Positions 1 to 9,541 of a stretch of DNA of 64,000 bases are shown here, piece after piece. Origin of the DNA: Candidatus Faeciplasma pullistercoris (lineage in GTDB: Bacteria; Bacillota; Clostridia; Oscillospirales; Ruminococcaceae); assembly GCA_018715525.1 (NCBI GenBank), contig DVLL01000006.1, positions 1-64,000 on the forward strand. The letters run 5' to 3'. The position numbers and the translations under genes are program-made. Below the pieces are notes generated by a model. It saw only the letters and a list, made by a program, of their open reading frames with translations. It did no database searches and was not told the origin of the DNA. Positions within the stretch are counted from its first letter, which is position 1, and each line of letters begins with the position of its first letter.

Positions 1-43
1 AGAGAAGAGTGAAAAGAAAATAGAGAAAAGTGAAGAGAACAAA

Positions 44-83
44 AAGAAACGACAATCTTCTGTCGAAAATTGTCGTTTCTTTT
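44..83 (-). terminator. Intrinsic terminator downstream of ssrA
   Basis: Long inverted repeat AAAGAAACGACAAT / ATTGTCGTTTCTTT immediately 3' of the tmRNA CCA end, with a T-run on the minus strand. Confidence 0.7.
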
Positions 84-432
84 TGGTGGAGGCGACGGGA
101 GTCGAACCCGTGTCCGAAAACCCCTTCGGAAAACCTTCTACGAGTGTAGCTTATCCTTTAGCTTCCCTCGGCAAGCGCTGACAAGCAAGCTCTATGCCTC
201 GGTATCCGGAAATGCACCGCATGGCTACCGGAGTCGCCGCGCGGCGTTCACTGCTAATCGACGCCCAAACCGGTGCCGCAGTACTCACCGGCAGGACGGG
301 CTGCTATTAAGCAGCAGCCAATTCTAAACTATTATTGTCGTTTAATTTTTAAGTTGCGTCATTTTAAGAGATTGGCGCTTTCTCTACTCGCTTATTCGCC
401 GTCAGAATCCCCGTCGAAACCTTTACGCCCCC
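84..432 (-). ncRNA. ssrA: tmRNA (transfer-messenger RNA)
   Basis: Minus strand 5' end GGGGGCGTAAAGGTTTCGACGGGGATTCTGAC, 3' end ...TTCGGACACGGGTTCGACTCCCGTCGCCTCCACCA, internal tag ORF ending GCTGCTGCTTAATAG; close to smpB. Confidence 0.95.
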
Positions 433-562
433 ATATTTCGGCGGCGTCCGATTTACCCCTGTCTCTGCTTACAGCAAGCACTCCGAGAAAAAGAGCTTTT
501 CAGACTCCGCCGCTGATATTATTTTTTGCTTTTACTTGTTGTGTCCGCGTCCGATTAGATAG

Positions 563-1072
563 TTATTCCAGATAAGTGACTACCTCGCAAAGCGGCTTTC
601 TCGGCTTCGCGGGAGCCTGTGCCGCGGGCTCTCCTATCGGCAAAAGAGCGACCGGAGCATACTTTTGAGGAATATCGAAAGCCTTACGGCAGCCCTCGAC
701 GTCAAAAGCGCCTATTATGCAGCCTCCGAGTCCCATATCAGTCGCCATAAGAAGCATATTCTCCATGGCAAGCGCGGTGTCCTGGAGCATCAGCCTTTCC
801 GCTCTGTCCGGGGACGCGGCGCGCAGCTCGTTGCCGTCAGTACATATTACAAACACGACCGGAGCAGACAAGACCCAATCAGCGCAGACGCCTGTGAGCT
901 TCGCCTTTTCAGCCTCGCCGGTTATCGCGTAAAAGTGCCATGACTGGATATTTCTCGCGTTGGGCGCGTTTATGCCCGCTGTGAGTATCTTATCTATCTC
1001 CTGACGGGAAAGCTTTCTTTCAGTATACGCCCTTATGCTTCTTCTGCCAAACAATACGTCGGTAAATTCCAT
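563..1072 (-). CDS. Nitroreductase family protein
   Basis: 169 aa, [47 protein letters not shown], typical nitroreductase N-terminus. Confidence 0.88.
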   Translation of the reverse strand: MEFTDVLFGRRSIRAYTERKLSRQEIDKILTAGINAPNARNIQSWHFYAITGEAEKAKLTGVCADWVLSAPVVFVICTDGNELRAASPDRAERLMLQDTALAMENMLLMATDMGLGGCIIGAFDVEGCRKAFDIPQKYAPVALLPIGEPAAQAPAKPRKPLCEVVTYLE

Positions 1073-1545
1073 TATCTCGTCCTCTCCTTTATCGCGCGTT
1101 CTATATCCCTCTGCGACTGACGTTTTGCCATATCGTCACGCTTGTCATACAGCTTCTTGCCCTTGCAGAGTCCTACCTCCATTTTCACCCTCGAGCCCTT
1201 ATAGTACAGCTTCATCGGTATCAGCGTAAGCCCCTCCTGCCGCACCTTGTCATACAGACGCCTTATCTCGGACTTGTGAAGAAGCAGCCTTCTCACTCTT
1301 CTCGGATCCTTATTGAAGATATTCCCTTTTTCGTATGGGCTGATATGCATACCGTTGACATAGATCTCTCCGTCGGCTATTTCGCACCAGCTGTCCTTGA
1401 GATTGACCCCGCCGCACCTTATAGACTTTACCTCGGTGCCGACAAGCTCTATTCCCGCCTCCAGCGCCTCAAGCACAAAGTAGTCATGCCTTGCCTGTCT
1501 ATTGTCCGCTATGATTTTTGTGCCGCCTTTCTCAGCCAAACCCAT
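1072..1545 (-). CDS. smpB: SsrA-binding protein SmpB
   Basis: 157 aa, [29 protein letters not shown]...NLKDSWCEI...[24 protein letters not shown]. Confidence 0.97.
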   Translation of the reverse strand: MGLAEKGGTKIIADNRQARHDYFVLEALEAGIELVGTEVKSIRCGGVNLKDSWCEIADGEIYVNGMHISPYEKGNIFNKDPRRVRRLLLHKSEIRRLYDKVRQEGLTLIPMKLYYKGSRVKMEVGLCKGKKLYDKRDDMAKRQSQRDIERAIKERTR

Positions 1546-1636
1546 GTCACCTCGATTACTTTTCGGTATGAAAATTATACCCTCTAACTATGAAAATGTC
1601 AACTGAGGAAAGCTGTCGGATTACAGCGCAATATCG

Positions 1637-3148
1637 TCACTCGATGACAATGTCTACAACCTCGAGCGGGCTGAGCTTTTCGCTCTCCACACTCAAAAAC
1701 AGATGCCACTGCGCCATATCGTCTGTGCCTATCTCGGGTACGTTTCTTCTTATTGTCACAGTATAGCTTCCATCGTGGCTCTGGGTGACGCTTGCCACCT
1801 CATGTGTTATAGAGCCGCTCGGCTCGCTGAGAATTATCAGCACAAGATCGTTTTGCTCGAACCACTCATCGGTAAGCGCGTTCGCGAAGTCCAGCCATCC
1901 CACCTGACCGTACGCTGCCCTGCTCTCAAGGTCGTACAAGCTCTTATTCTTCTCGTAATACTCCATGAGCTCGCCTCTTGACCTTATAACAATATACTGA
2001 GGATACGGGATATCCTGCGCGGCTATGCAGTCCGTCCTTATAAACAGCGCGCCGTAGTTTACTCCCTCAGGCTCTCCCACCGCGTCATACGGCTCTCCGG
2101 CAAACTGAGGACCGTAATACTCATCGAGTATAGGAAGAAGCTCGGGAGTTGCGTCGCAGTAATCCGCCACCACTCCGCCCTTTCTGAACAGGTGCACGGG
2201 AGCTTTTCTTCCGAGCTCTATCGTCATATGGTCGTTGCCCTGGAAGCCGGTGTACGCTTTACCGTTTGCCGAGAACCTCGCCGCGTGATCTATCGCCCTT
2301 GTCTCGTCCGAGAAGTAGCTGAGAATTATCTCGTCTCCGTTTGAAACCATTATCCTGCACATGCTGTCCGGCTGGTACATATAAAGCTGCTGCAGCGGTG
2401 TTACCCATGTGGTGGCGCAGGTGAAGCCTGCGTCGGTGATGAGATTGACCAGCTCGGTAGCATAGGGTGGGAAGAAGTAATCGCTGCCCGCTCCCGCGAA
2501 CTCATAGCCGAAGATGCCGTTGAGAAGCTGCAAATCCTCTCCCACAGGGGAGTTGTACTGGATTATATACGAGCCGTATACCCACAGGTGCACCGGCGAA
2601 TTATAGTCTATTATCTTGGATTCTAAACCGGAATCAAAGCTGCTACCGTCAGAGCCGAAGTAGCCGGAATAGGCCTCGGCGGACTTTGAGCTGTCAAACC
2701 TGATGACGCTTATACCGCTGTTGCCCGAGCTCGCGTAGCTTGCCTCTACCTGACCGTACTCGCCGCTCATCTCCGAGGTTTCGGGCTCACCGTATTCCCT
2801 GCCGTTTTCCTCAAGAGTGGAAAGAATCAGCGCCATCGGGTCGCCCTCCTGCTCGGAGGCATCCTCGGGCTGCGTCTCCTCGCTCACCTGCGTTTGCGCA
2901 CCGTCCGGCTGCACAGCCTCGGTAGTCCCTGTGGCCTCGGTTATGCCGGCAGGCTGGGTAGTATCTTCCGTATCACCCTGCGGCTGTGTATTGTTTGTAG
3001 CCTCAGTCTCGCCGGTCGGAACCGTGGTCATGTCCTGATTGCGCTCTTCATCGGCCGTGCAGCCGAAAAGCGCAAGGCACATAGCTGCGGCGACCGCCGC
3101 TGCCGCTATTCTTTTTGAAATTCTCATTATTTTAACTTCAGCGTTCAT
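1637..3148 (-). CDS. Putative lipoprotein with Thr/Glu-rich linker
   Basis: Signal peptide and lipobox (ALFGC), long T/E/Q-rich low-complexity linker; start refined to the ATG preceded by GAAAGGA. Function unknown. Confidence 0.7.
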   Translation of the reverse strand: MNAEVKIMRISKRIAAAAVAAAMCLALFGCTADEERNQDMTTVPTGETEATNNTQPQGDTEDTTQPAGITEATGTTEAVQPDGAQTQVSEETQPEDASEQEGDPMALILSTLEENGREYGEPETSEMSGEYGQVEASYASSGNSGISVIRFDSSKSAEAYSGYFGSDGSSFDSGLESKIIDYNSPVHLWVYGSYIIQYNSPVGEDLQLLNGIFGYEFAGAGSDYFFPPYATELVNLITDAGFTCATTWVTPLQQLYMYQPDSMCRIMVSNGDEIILSYFSDETRAIDHAARFSANGKAYTGFQGNDHMTIELGRKAPVHLFRKGGVVADYCDATPELLPILDEYYGPQFAGEPYDAVGEPEGVNYGALFIRTDCIAAQDIPYPQYIVIRSRGELMEYYEKNKSLYDLESRAAYGQVGWLDFANALTDEWFEQNDLVLIILSEPSGSITHEVASVTQSHDGSYTVTIRRNVPEIGTDDMAQWHLFLSVESEKLSPLEVVDIVIE

Positions 3149-3332
3149 TTTTATACCATCCTTTCCGGAAGTATTCAAAGCCGTGCTTTTAGTATGCCTC
3201 ATGCCGGTTCAATTACGCCGGCACATCGCTCTACACAAGTAATACAATCAAGTAACTCAATATATTGCGCTTGGCTATACTTGGCTTTTTCGGGCTTTTC
3301 ATACAGGGCTATGTCCTGCTACTTTGAAGCAA

Positions 3333-3381
3333 AAAGCCGGAAAGGCAGCGCCCATTCCACAGGCTGTGCATTCCGGCTTGA
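3333..3381 (-). terminator. Intrinsic terminator downstream of the 3404-5869 gene
   Basis: AAGCCGGAA / TTCCGGCTT stem followed on the minus strand by a T-run. Confidence 0.6.
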
Positions 3382-3403
3382 GTGTAAACGCAGATAAATA
3401 CCG

Positions 3404-5869
3404 TCAGGTTCTCGCGGCAGACTGGGTTATCGCAGTCACAGCCGCCCATACGGCGTTATAGATTATTACAAAGCTGCCCGTAAGCACTCCCCCGAACGAG
3501 CCGGTGAACGCAAATATCACCGCGAGCACAACTCCGAGAAGCGCGGAAAGCGCCTGTATCCCCACGCCTACCATCGCAGAGCGCTGAAGCCTCTTCGCTC
3601 CTATGAGAAGCATGGCGAGCGAGGCGAAGCGCCCCGAATAGATCATCGGCGAAGACATCTGCGCCACATATGAGGTCTGAGCGTCATAGTCGGCATGGTA
3701 CCTGAACGGAAGCAGCTTGAAGGTGTTCGGAGATACCCCGAACAGCTCGGACAGCCTGGTTATGCTCAGAAGAGAATCCACCGAGCGAAGTATCACCGTG
3801 ATCTTCTCCTTCTCAAGCTGCCTGAGCGCCCTTGAGACCGACACAGACGGCTTGATCTTTACAACGAATATCATCGCGAGGCTTCCGCCTATCGACAGAT
3901 ATACAAGGCTGTCGCCCTTGGCATAGCCCGCTTCCTTTTCAAGCGAGGGCACGCCCTCTATCGAGTGGCTTTCCATCAGCGCGCGGTTTCCGAAGAGAAC
4001 CCGCTTGTTCTCTATCCAGCCGGAAAGCCCGAGACCGTCCTCGTAAATGTAGCTCTCAACCGGGTAAAGCATCTCTGTCTTGCCCTTTATCATCTTGTAG
4101 AACGCGGAGCGGAGTATGCTCTCGGTCTGGCAGCACAGCGAGGCCGCGTAAATTATTCCGTCCTCAATGGGAACCTTTTTGACCGGCTTGAGATTTATTA
4201 TATCCACCATTCCGTCGGGGAACAGGTCTACCGCGTCCGCCAAAACAGAATTAGTGTCCGCAAACTTGTCCACAGCCGAGTATCCGAGCATGACCGCCGA
4301 GGACTGAAGATATTTCTTCGACGCCTTGGCAAGAGGGATATTCGTCACCAGCATCATTCCCATCGCGGAGCATACAGCCATTGTTCCTGCGGCGCAGGAG
4401 AGCGCGTATAGCGCGCGGTCGGAGGTCTCGGTCACTCCCTCGGGACAGATGAACGCCGTTATGACCCCGACTATTATCGCTATTCCCGCAGCCACCGGCA
4501 CATATATCTTGGAAAATGCGTCGGTAAGGTCGGCGGAGTAGCTGTTTTTTATGAAATCGTTGACAAACTCGGTTTTTCTCGAGGTGGAAAGCGAGGGAAA
4601 GTCCGTAAGAGCTCCCTTTGTGAACCTTGCCGCGACGTCCTCGTCGTCTATGTGCATGGCGGCGTACTTTGAATAGCCGCCCGAAATGTACCTGAAGTTT
4701 CTCTCAGTCCTCGTAACTATCAAAAGCTTGCCCATCGTGTTGACCAGCAGCCCGATTATCGCCACGCTGACGTATACATGAGACAGCTTCATCTGAACAA
4801 GCTCGGTATCGGACAGCAATGCAATGGCGCTCACCAGGCTGAATATTACCGTCACCGCGGCAAGACTGTCGCTGTCCGCCTTGAGCGTAAAGAGCTTTTT
4901 GACTCCAACCGATAATACAGTGTAGGATACGAACGCCGCAACCAGACCGAGTAATACATTTGCGAAAACGTAGGATGTCGGCTGCGTAAGAAGAGGTATC
5001 AGGGCAAGACCCGAGTCTGTCGCCAAAGCCATATACGCGCTCACTATCCCCAAAACAAGCAGCACGCAAAGCCTTACCACAAGGCTGGACTTGAGAAAAG
5101 CTATGCTGTCAGCCATCTCCTTTGCTTGGTCGAAGCTCTCGAAGTCCGCCACAGAATCCTTTTCCGGCTTGGACTCGTCCTCAGACTCGGCTATAAACTC
5201 CTTGACACGCTCACGCCTCTTTGAGTTGAGATACGCAAGCCTCTCCTCCTCGGTGGCGTTTTCATCCAGACCCACCTCGGTGCTCGGTATTACTTTTTTC
5301 TCAATGCCGAGGTCGATATCGTTTATCGACGCGCGGTTTACCGGCGCGACCTTCTTTTGGGCGGGCTTCTGCGTCCCGCGCTCGCTCTTTAGCTTTAGGA
5401 GCCCCTGCATGATAACGTCGTCGGCGTTTCTGCCTGTGACCGCCCTGATCTCGGGCATCCCCGCCGGAGGCTTCGGTATATCCTCCTGAACCGGCTTTGA
5501 GGGCTTGGGCTTTGACAGAGTTTCCTCCAGCGCCTGAGTGCCCTGAGAAGTTCCGCTTCCGTGCCGTATAGTCTCGTCCGGGACTGTCTCAGCGGTTTTT
5601 TCAGCCGCGGCGCTCTTCTCAGCGGCTCCCTCGCCGGCATCCGCAGCTCCGCCCTCGGTCGTGAAGTCCTCACCCGGGTCAAATACAAAGCTGTTGTCCC
5701 CTATCTCGAGCACGTCCTCTATGACCTCGGTCTTTGTCGGCTGCGTGTGAGCATGACCCGCGCCGTCCAAAAGCGAGTCTATATCGACGTCCTCCTGAGG
5801 CTTTTTGACAGACGACTTGTGTGTGTACTCCTCAAGTATATCTTCTACCGATAAGTTTTTGTCAGCCAT
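3404..5869 (-). CDS. P-type ATPase-like membrane protein, degenerate catalytic motifs
   Basis: Multi-TM protein with N-domain-like segment GLGLSGWIENKRVLFGNRALM and P-type-like layout, but FADTNSVL where FDKTGTL is expected and no TGD or GDGxND motif. ~200-aa soluble N-terminal extension. Start refined to MADKNLSV. Confidence 0.7.
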   Translation of the reverse strand: MADKNLSVEDILEEYTHKSSVKKPQEDVDIDSLLDGAGHAHTQPTKTEVIEDVLEIGDNSFVFDPGEDFTTEGGAADAGEGAAEKSAAAEKTAETVPDETIRHGSGTSQGTQALEETLSKPKPSKPVQEDIPKPPAGMPEIRAVTGRNADDVIMQGLLKLKSERGTQKPAQKKVAPVNRASINDIDLGIEKKVIPSTEVGLDENATEEERLAYLNSKRRERVKEFIAESEDESKPEKDSVADFESFDQAKEMADSIAFLKSSLVVRLCVLLVLGIVSAYMALATDSGLALIPLLTQPTSYVFANVLLGLVAAFVSYTVLSVGVKKLFTLKADSDSLAAVTVIFSLVSAIALLSDTELVQMKLSHVYVSVAIIGLLVNTMGKLLIVTRTERNFRYISGGYSKYAAMHIDDEDVAARFTKGALTDFPSLSTSRKTEFVNDFIKNSYSADLTDAFSKIYVPVAAGIAIIVGVITAFICPEGVTETSDRALYALSCAAGTMAVCSAMGMMLVTNIPLAKASKKYLQSSAVMLGYSAVDKFADTNSVLADAVDLFPDGMVDIINLKPVKKVPIEDGIIYAASLCCQTESILRSAFYKMIKGKTEMLYPVESYIYEDGLGLSGWIENKRVLFGNRALMESHSIEGVPSLEKEAGYAKGDSLVYLSIGGSLAMIFVVKIKPSVSVSRALRQLEKEKITVILRSVDSLLSITRLSELFGVSPNTFKLLPFRYHADYDAQTSYVAQMSSPMIYSGRFASLAMLLIGAKRLQRSAMVGVGIQALSALLGVVLAVIFAFTGSFGGVLTGSFVIIYNAVWAAVTAITQSAART

Positions 5870-5975
5870 TTTCTCTAATCCACCCTTGCCTGGCAAAGGC
5901 TTCTCCTTTCGCTTTATCTGCTTGTCCCTCGGCAAAAAACATGCCGCCCGGGCATTATTCACCGAAGCACCAATA

Positions 5976-6872
5976 TCAGCCCTGACCTGCCTTTATATCT
6001 CTTTGTCTGACTATCTCGTACATGAATATCCCGGCCGCGACCGAGGCGTTGAGCGAGGTTATCTTACCTCTCATCGGAAGACTCAGCATAAAGTCGCACT
6101 TTGAAGCGACCAGCTTGCCCATTCCAAACCCCTCAGAGCCTATCACCAAGCCTATAGCTCCGGTGAGGTTCGCCTTATCGTATCTCTCGCCGGACGCGTC
6201 TGTTCCGTAAATCCACACTCCGCTCTGCTTAAGCTCATCGATGGCAGCCGGAATATTTGACACCCTCGCCACCGGCAGCCAGCTCGCAGCTCCCGCCGAG
6301 GTCTTATATACCGTGTGATTCAGGGACGCGCTCCTGCGCTTGGGAATGATTATTCCGTGCGCGCCGGCGCTCTCCGCAGTTCTTATTATGGCGCCCAAGT
6401 TGTGCGGATCCTCTATCTCGTCGCAAATTATAATAAACGGATCCTCGCCCTTTGAGCGCGCGATATCAAGTATATCCGACACGGAAACATACTCCGCGCA
6501 GCCGCCTACCGCTATAACTCCCTGATGAGCGCCGCCCATCGCCATCTGGCTCAGCTTCTGCTCGTTGACCTGCTTGACGAGTATCCCTCTGTCACGGGCG
6601 AGATTCATTATCTGCCCCAGCGATGCGACGCTTTCCCTGTTTACATACACCGAGTCTATCACCCTGCCAGACTTGAGCGCCTCTATCACCGGATTCCTTC
6701 CGATTATTATCTCGCCCTCCGAGTCGGCGTCGGAGTCTGTGCCCGCCGGCATGTCCCCGCTCCTTAGACGCTTGGACGGCTCCTCGCCGGCACGCTCCCT
6801 GCCGCCCGGTCTGTTAAACCCCGATTTTCCAAAGCTTTTGTTTCTTTTTTTGCTAAAATCCCTGTTATCCAT
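5976..6872 (-). CDS. rlmB: 23S rRNA (guanosine(2251)-2'-O)-methyltransferase, TrmH/SpoU family
   Basis: 298 aa; IIGRNPVIEALKSGR...ICDEIEDPHNLGAIIRTAESAGAHGIIIPKRRSASLNHTVYKTSAGAA...GLVIGSEGFGM...SLNASVAAGIFMYEIVRQR. Confidence 0.9.
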   Translation of the reverse strand: MDNRDFSKKRNKSFGKSGFNRPGGRERAGEEPSKRLRSGDMPAGTDSDADSEGEIIIGRNPVIEALKSGRVIDSVYVNRESVASLGQIMNLARDRGILVKQVNEQKLSQMAMGGAHQGVIAVGGCAEYVSVSDILDIARSKGEDPFIIICDEIEDPHNLGAIIRTAESAGAHGIIIPKRRSASLNHTVYKTSAGAASWLPVARVSNIPAAIDELKQSGVWIYGTDASGERYDKANLTGAIGLVIGSEGFGMGKLVASKCDFMLSLPMRGKITSLNASVAAGIFMYEIVRQRDIKAGQG

Positions 6873-7000
6873 ATCATACCTGTCAAAAACTCAATATCTA
6901 AACCCGCATCGCGGAGTATACAACTATATATACTGTGATTATACCATATCCCCGTTTTAAATAAAAGAGCTTTTTGCAGGAATATTTGACAAAATAATCT

Positions 7001-7336
7001 CTACATTTTTGTATAAAGAAGCAACAGAGCGGCTATCCCCACGCCGGCGGCCGCGAGGCAAAGTGACAATATTTTAACTGTCAGCATCAGCCGTCTCGCA
7101 TAAAGCTCACTTTTCCTGCGCTCAAGCTCAGATTTGGTATAATACACCTTCTCTAGCTCCGGCTCATCCTGCTCCGTTCCCTTCTCGATGGAGCATAGAT
7201 ACTCCCTCGCAGCGATTTTTTCGTCCGTTCCGACCGGCAAACTGCGCCCCGCCTTCAAAAACAAAAGCGCTTTTTCAAAATACTCGCTTTCCGGGTTGTT
7301 TATCTCGATTATCTGCCTGTTTACACCTTTTATCAC
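7001..7336 (-). CDS. Small membrane-anchored hypothetical protein
   Basis: C-terminal TM helix; GTG start with SD AAGGCGG. The upstream part of the long ORF is a translated tandem repeat and was excluded. Confidence 0.55.
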   Translation of the reverse strand: MIKGVNRQIIEINNPESEYFEKALLFLKAGRSLPVGTDEKIAAREYLCSIEKGTEQDEPELEKVYYTKSELERRKSELYARRLMLTVKILSLCLAAAGVGIAALLLLYTKM

Positions 7337-7383
7337 AGAATTACCGCCTTTCGCAGTGTGAACTTTTTTACCCCTGTGAGCAG

Positions 7384-7460
7384 GCGAAACGCCGCGAAAC
7401 GCCGCGTATCGCCACGTATCGCCGCGAAACGCCACGTATCGCCGCGAAACGCCGCGTACT
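7384..7460. repeat. 10-bp tandem repeat (CGCCGCGAAA / CGCCRCGTAT)
   Basis: At least seven consecutive 10-bp units readable directly: cgccgcgaaa cgccgcgtat cgccacgtat cgccgcgaaa cgccacgtat cgccgcgaaa cgccgcgtac. Confidence 0.95.
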
Positions 7461-7537
7461 GCCCCCGTGCTCAACACGGATTATAGGTGGATTTTACACC
7501 GAATATACAGAAGGTATACCCGAAAATCAACATAAGT

Positions 7538-7619
7538 GTTGAGAAATGCGTTGAAACTGTTGAAAACTTCGGCGCAGCAGAGTGTGAATTGTTGAAAACG
7601 CAGTTGAAAAGTTGAGAAA
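7538..7619. repeat. Iteron-like array of six GTTGARAA octamers
   Basis: Copies at 7538, 7550, 7559, 7591, 7603 and 7611; the two outermost read GTTGAGAAA, the inner four GTTGAAA(A/C). Confidence 0.85.
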
Positions 7620-7793
7620 GTACCAAAAATACGGGCTTGGACTTTTAACTTCCATAAAATAGAACTTATACGGCGGGTAGAAGATTTGTATTCACGTCTG
7701 ACCCCCGCGACGCAGGGGATTTTCCGTCGGTATCGCCGCTTTTTCCCCAAAAAAGAGCCTTACACGCGTTTTCGGTCTGTCTGGCATAAGTCA

Positions 7794-7842
7794 AAAAATC
7801 CGCCCTGATGCTCCCGTCAAGGGCGCAGCACAGCGGATTTAC
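7794..7842 (-). terminator. Intrinsic terminator downstream of the 7930-8613 gene
   Basis: AAATCCGC / GCGGATTT stem followed by TTTTTT on the minus strand. Confidence 0.7.
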
Positions 7843-7929
7843 GGCGTATATTCCAAACAGAGGTACTCTTTTTTGTACTTTTATGCGAAGCTTTCATACA
7901 GCTCCGCGGCGGCGTCAGTATGAACGCCT

Positions 7930-8613
7930 TTATCTCGAGGTGAGGAACTTTATCGCTCTCTCGATAGAATCCCGCGAATTTCCCCAGTCGGCATCCGCGC
8001 CTGAGTTGCGGTAGTCGAACATATTGCAGAAATGCGTGACGTCCTCATACAGGCTTTGTGAATATTTTTGCGAGAGCGAAAGGCAGGCGTCCTCGAAGTC
8101 TTGACGGTAGCGTTTATCCATACCGGTCTGGGCAAGCTCGCAGAGCATCCGGCAATGCGGCATGCAAATATACTCCTGCTCGGAAAACAGGGCCCTGAAC
8201 TCCTTAGAGTTCTGGTACATGTCAAATACCGTCACCATAAGCCTCTCCATCGCCCAGTCCACCTTTGAGCACACAAAGCAAGTGCCGCTCTTTTTTGCAA
8301 GCTCCTTCTGCTTTTTGGCTCTCGGCTCGAATATCCCCCTCTTTGAAAATACCTCCCGGTTGAGGGTCTCGATGTGGGTCTGGAGCATCAGCGCGAGCGA
8401 AAGACGATTTTTCTGCTTGAGCATCTGCTCGAAGTGAGTGCGGCAGAAGCCGAGCTTATTAGTCTCTATCCGCACATCAGGCTCCATCATCGCCGCGCCC
8501 ATTATATACTCCACAGTCCTCTTCTCAAGGACGTCCCTCATCCTGCATATCGGACAGCCGTCCTTAGGCTCGAATATCTCGCTTATCGGGACTGTTAAAA
8601 TGCTTTCTCTCAT
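7930..8613 (-). CDS. Cys-rich conserved hypothetical protein (resembles DUF6062)
   Basis: 227 aa with paired CPIC, CRTH, CFVC, CMPH motifs, consistent with metal binding. Confidence 0.65.
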   Translation of the reverse strand: MRESILTVPISEIFEPKDGCPICRMRDVLEKRTVEYIMGAAMMEPDVRIETNKLGFCRTHFEQMLKQKNRLSLALMLQTHIETLNREVFSKRGIFEPRAKKQKELAKKSGTCFVCSKVDWAMERLMVTVFDMYQNSKEFRALFSEQEYICMPHCRMLCELAQTGMDKRYRQDFEDACLSLSQKYSQSLYEDVTHFCNMFDYRNSGADADWGNSRDSIERAIKFLTSR

Positions 8614-8719
8614 AAGACGCTCCTTTATATTCGTTGTGATAAATTTATTATTGAAAAAAACTCTGACATAAGTATAATTGATTTAGACGCGGATTACAAG
8701 ACAATCGCTATGAAAACAG

Positions 8720-9541
8720 GTGATTTTTTTGAAATATGAGGTAAAATCGAAAGACATAATACTCTATGAAAGCGACCTGCGGTTAGGGCAGACCCTTGAC
8801 TGCGGACAGGCTTTTCGCTGGAATAAAATCGGAGAAAACACATACTCGGGCAGCTATCTCGACTGTCCGCTCGAGATATCCGGCTCTGACGGCGTGTTCA
8901 CCCTTAAAAATACCACCGAGAGCGAGTTTCTCAGCATATGGTACGACTACTTCGACCTCGGGACGGACTACTCGGCGCTAAAGAAAAGCTACGGCTGCGA
9001 CCCTGTCTTAAAGGCGGCGTGCCAATACTCTCCCGGCATGAGGCTTTTAAGGCAGGACAGCTGGGAGGCTCTGGTGTCATATATCTTCTCCCAGCACAAC
9101 AATATTCCGAGAATAAAGGGGATAATATCACGGCTGGTCGAGCATTACAGGCATTTTCCCACCCCTTACGAGCTTGCGGACGAGACGGTGGAATCGCTTG
9201 GCTTCCTGCGCTCCGGCTTCAGGGCAAAGTATGTTTTAGACGCCGCCGAAAAGGTAGCGAGCGGTCTGATATCCCTTTCGGTGTGCAAAAGAATGCCCTA
9301 CCCTGACGCAAAGGCGGAGCTGATGAAAATCAAGGGAGTGGGTCCTAAGGTGGCGGACTGCGTTCTGCTTTACGGCATGCACTTTACCGAGGCGTTTCCG
9401 ATAGACGTCTGGATGCGCAGGGTCATGCAGACCTATTATCCGGACGGGCTTCCCGAGTGCGTAACCGGAACCGAGGGAATAGCGCAGCTCTATCTGTTCA
9501 ACTACATAAGAAATCTTGAAAAGGACGATGCAAAGGGATGA
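8720..9541 (+). CDS. DNA glycosylase / 8-oxoguanine DNA glycosylase (OGG1-like)
   Basis: 273 aa; LDCGQAFRW, HhH-GPD region (ELMKIKGVGPKVADCVLLYGMHFTEAFPIDVWMRRVM). Confidence 0.88.
   Translation: MIFLKYEVKSKDIILYESDLRLGQTLDCGQAFRWNKIGENTYSGSYLDCPLEISGSDGVFTLKNTTESEFLSIWYDYFDLGTDYSALKKSYGCDPVLKAACQYSPGMRLLRQDSWEALVSYIFSQHNNIPRIKGIISRLVEHYRHFPTPYELADETVESLGFLRSGFRAKYVLDAAEKVASGLISLSVCKRMPYPDAKAELMKIKGVGPKVADCVLLYGMHFTEAFPIDVWMRRVMQTYYPDGLPECVTGTEGIAQLYLFNYIRNLEKDDAKG

Noticed and set aside
7384-7460. CRISPR array
   Set aside because: Units are 10 bp and contiguous with no unique spacers.
7481-7750. 89-aa minus-strand ORF as a real gene
   Set aside because: Composition looks non-protein, it lies over the GTTGARAA array, and there is no recognisable family or convincing SD.
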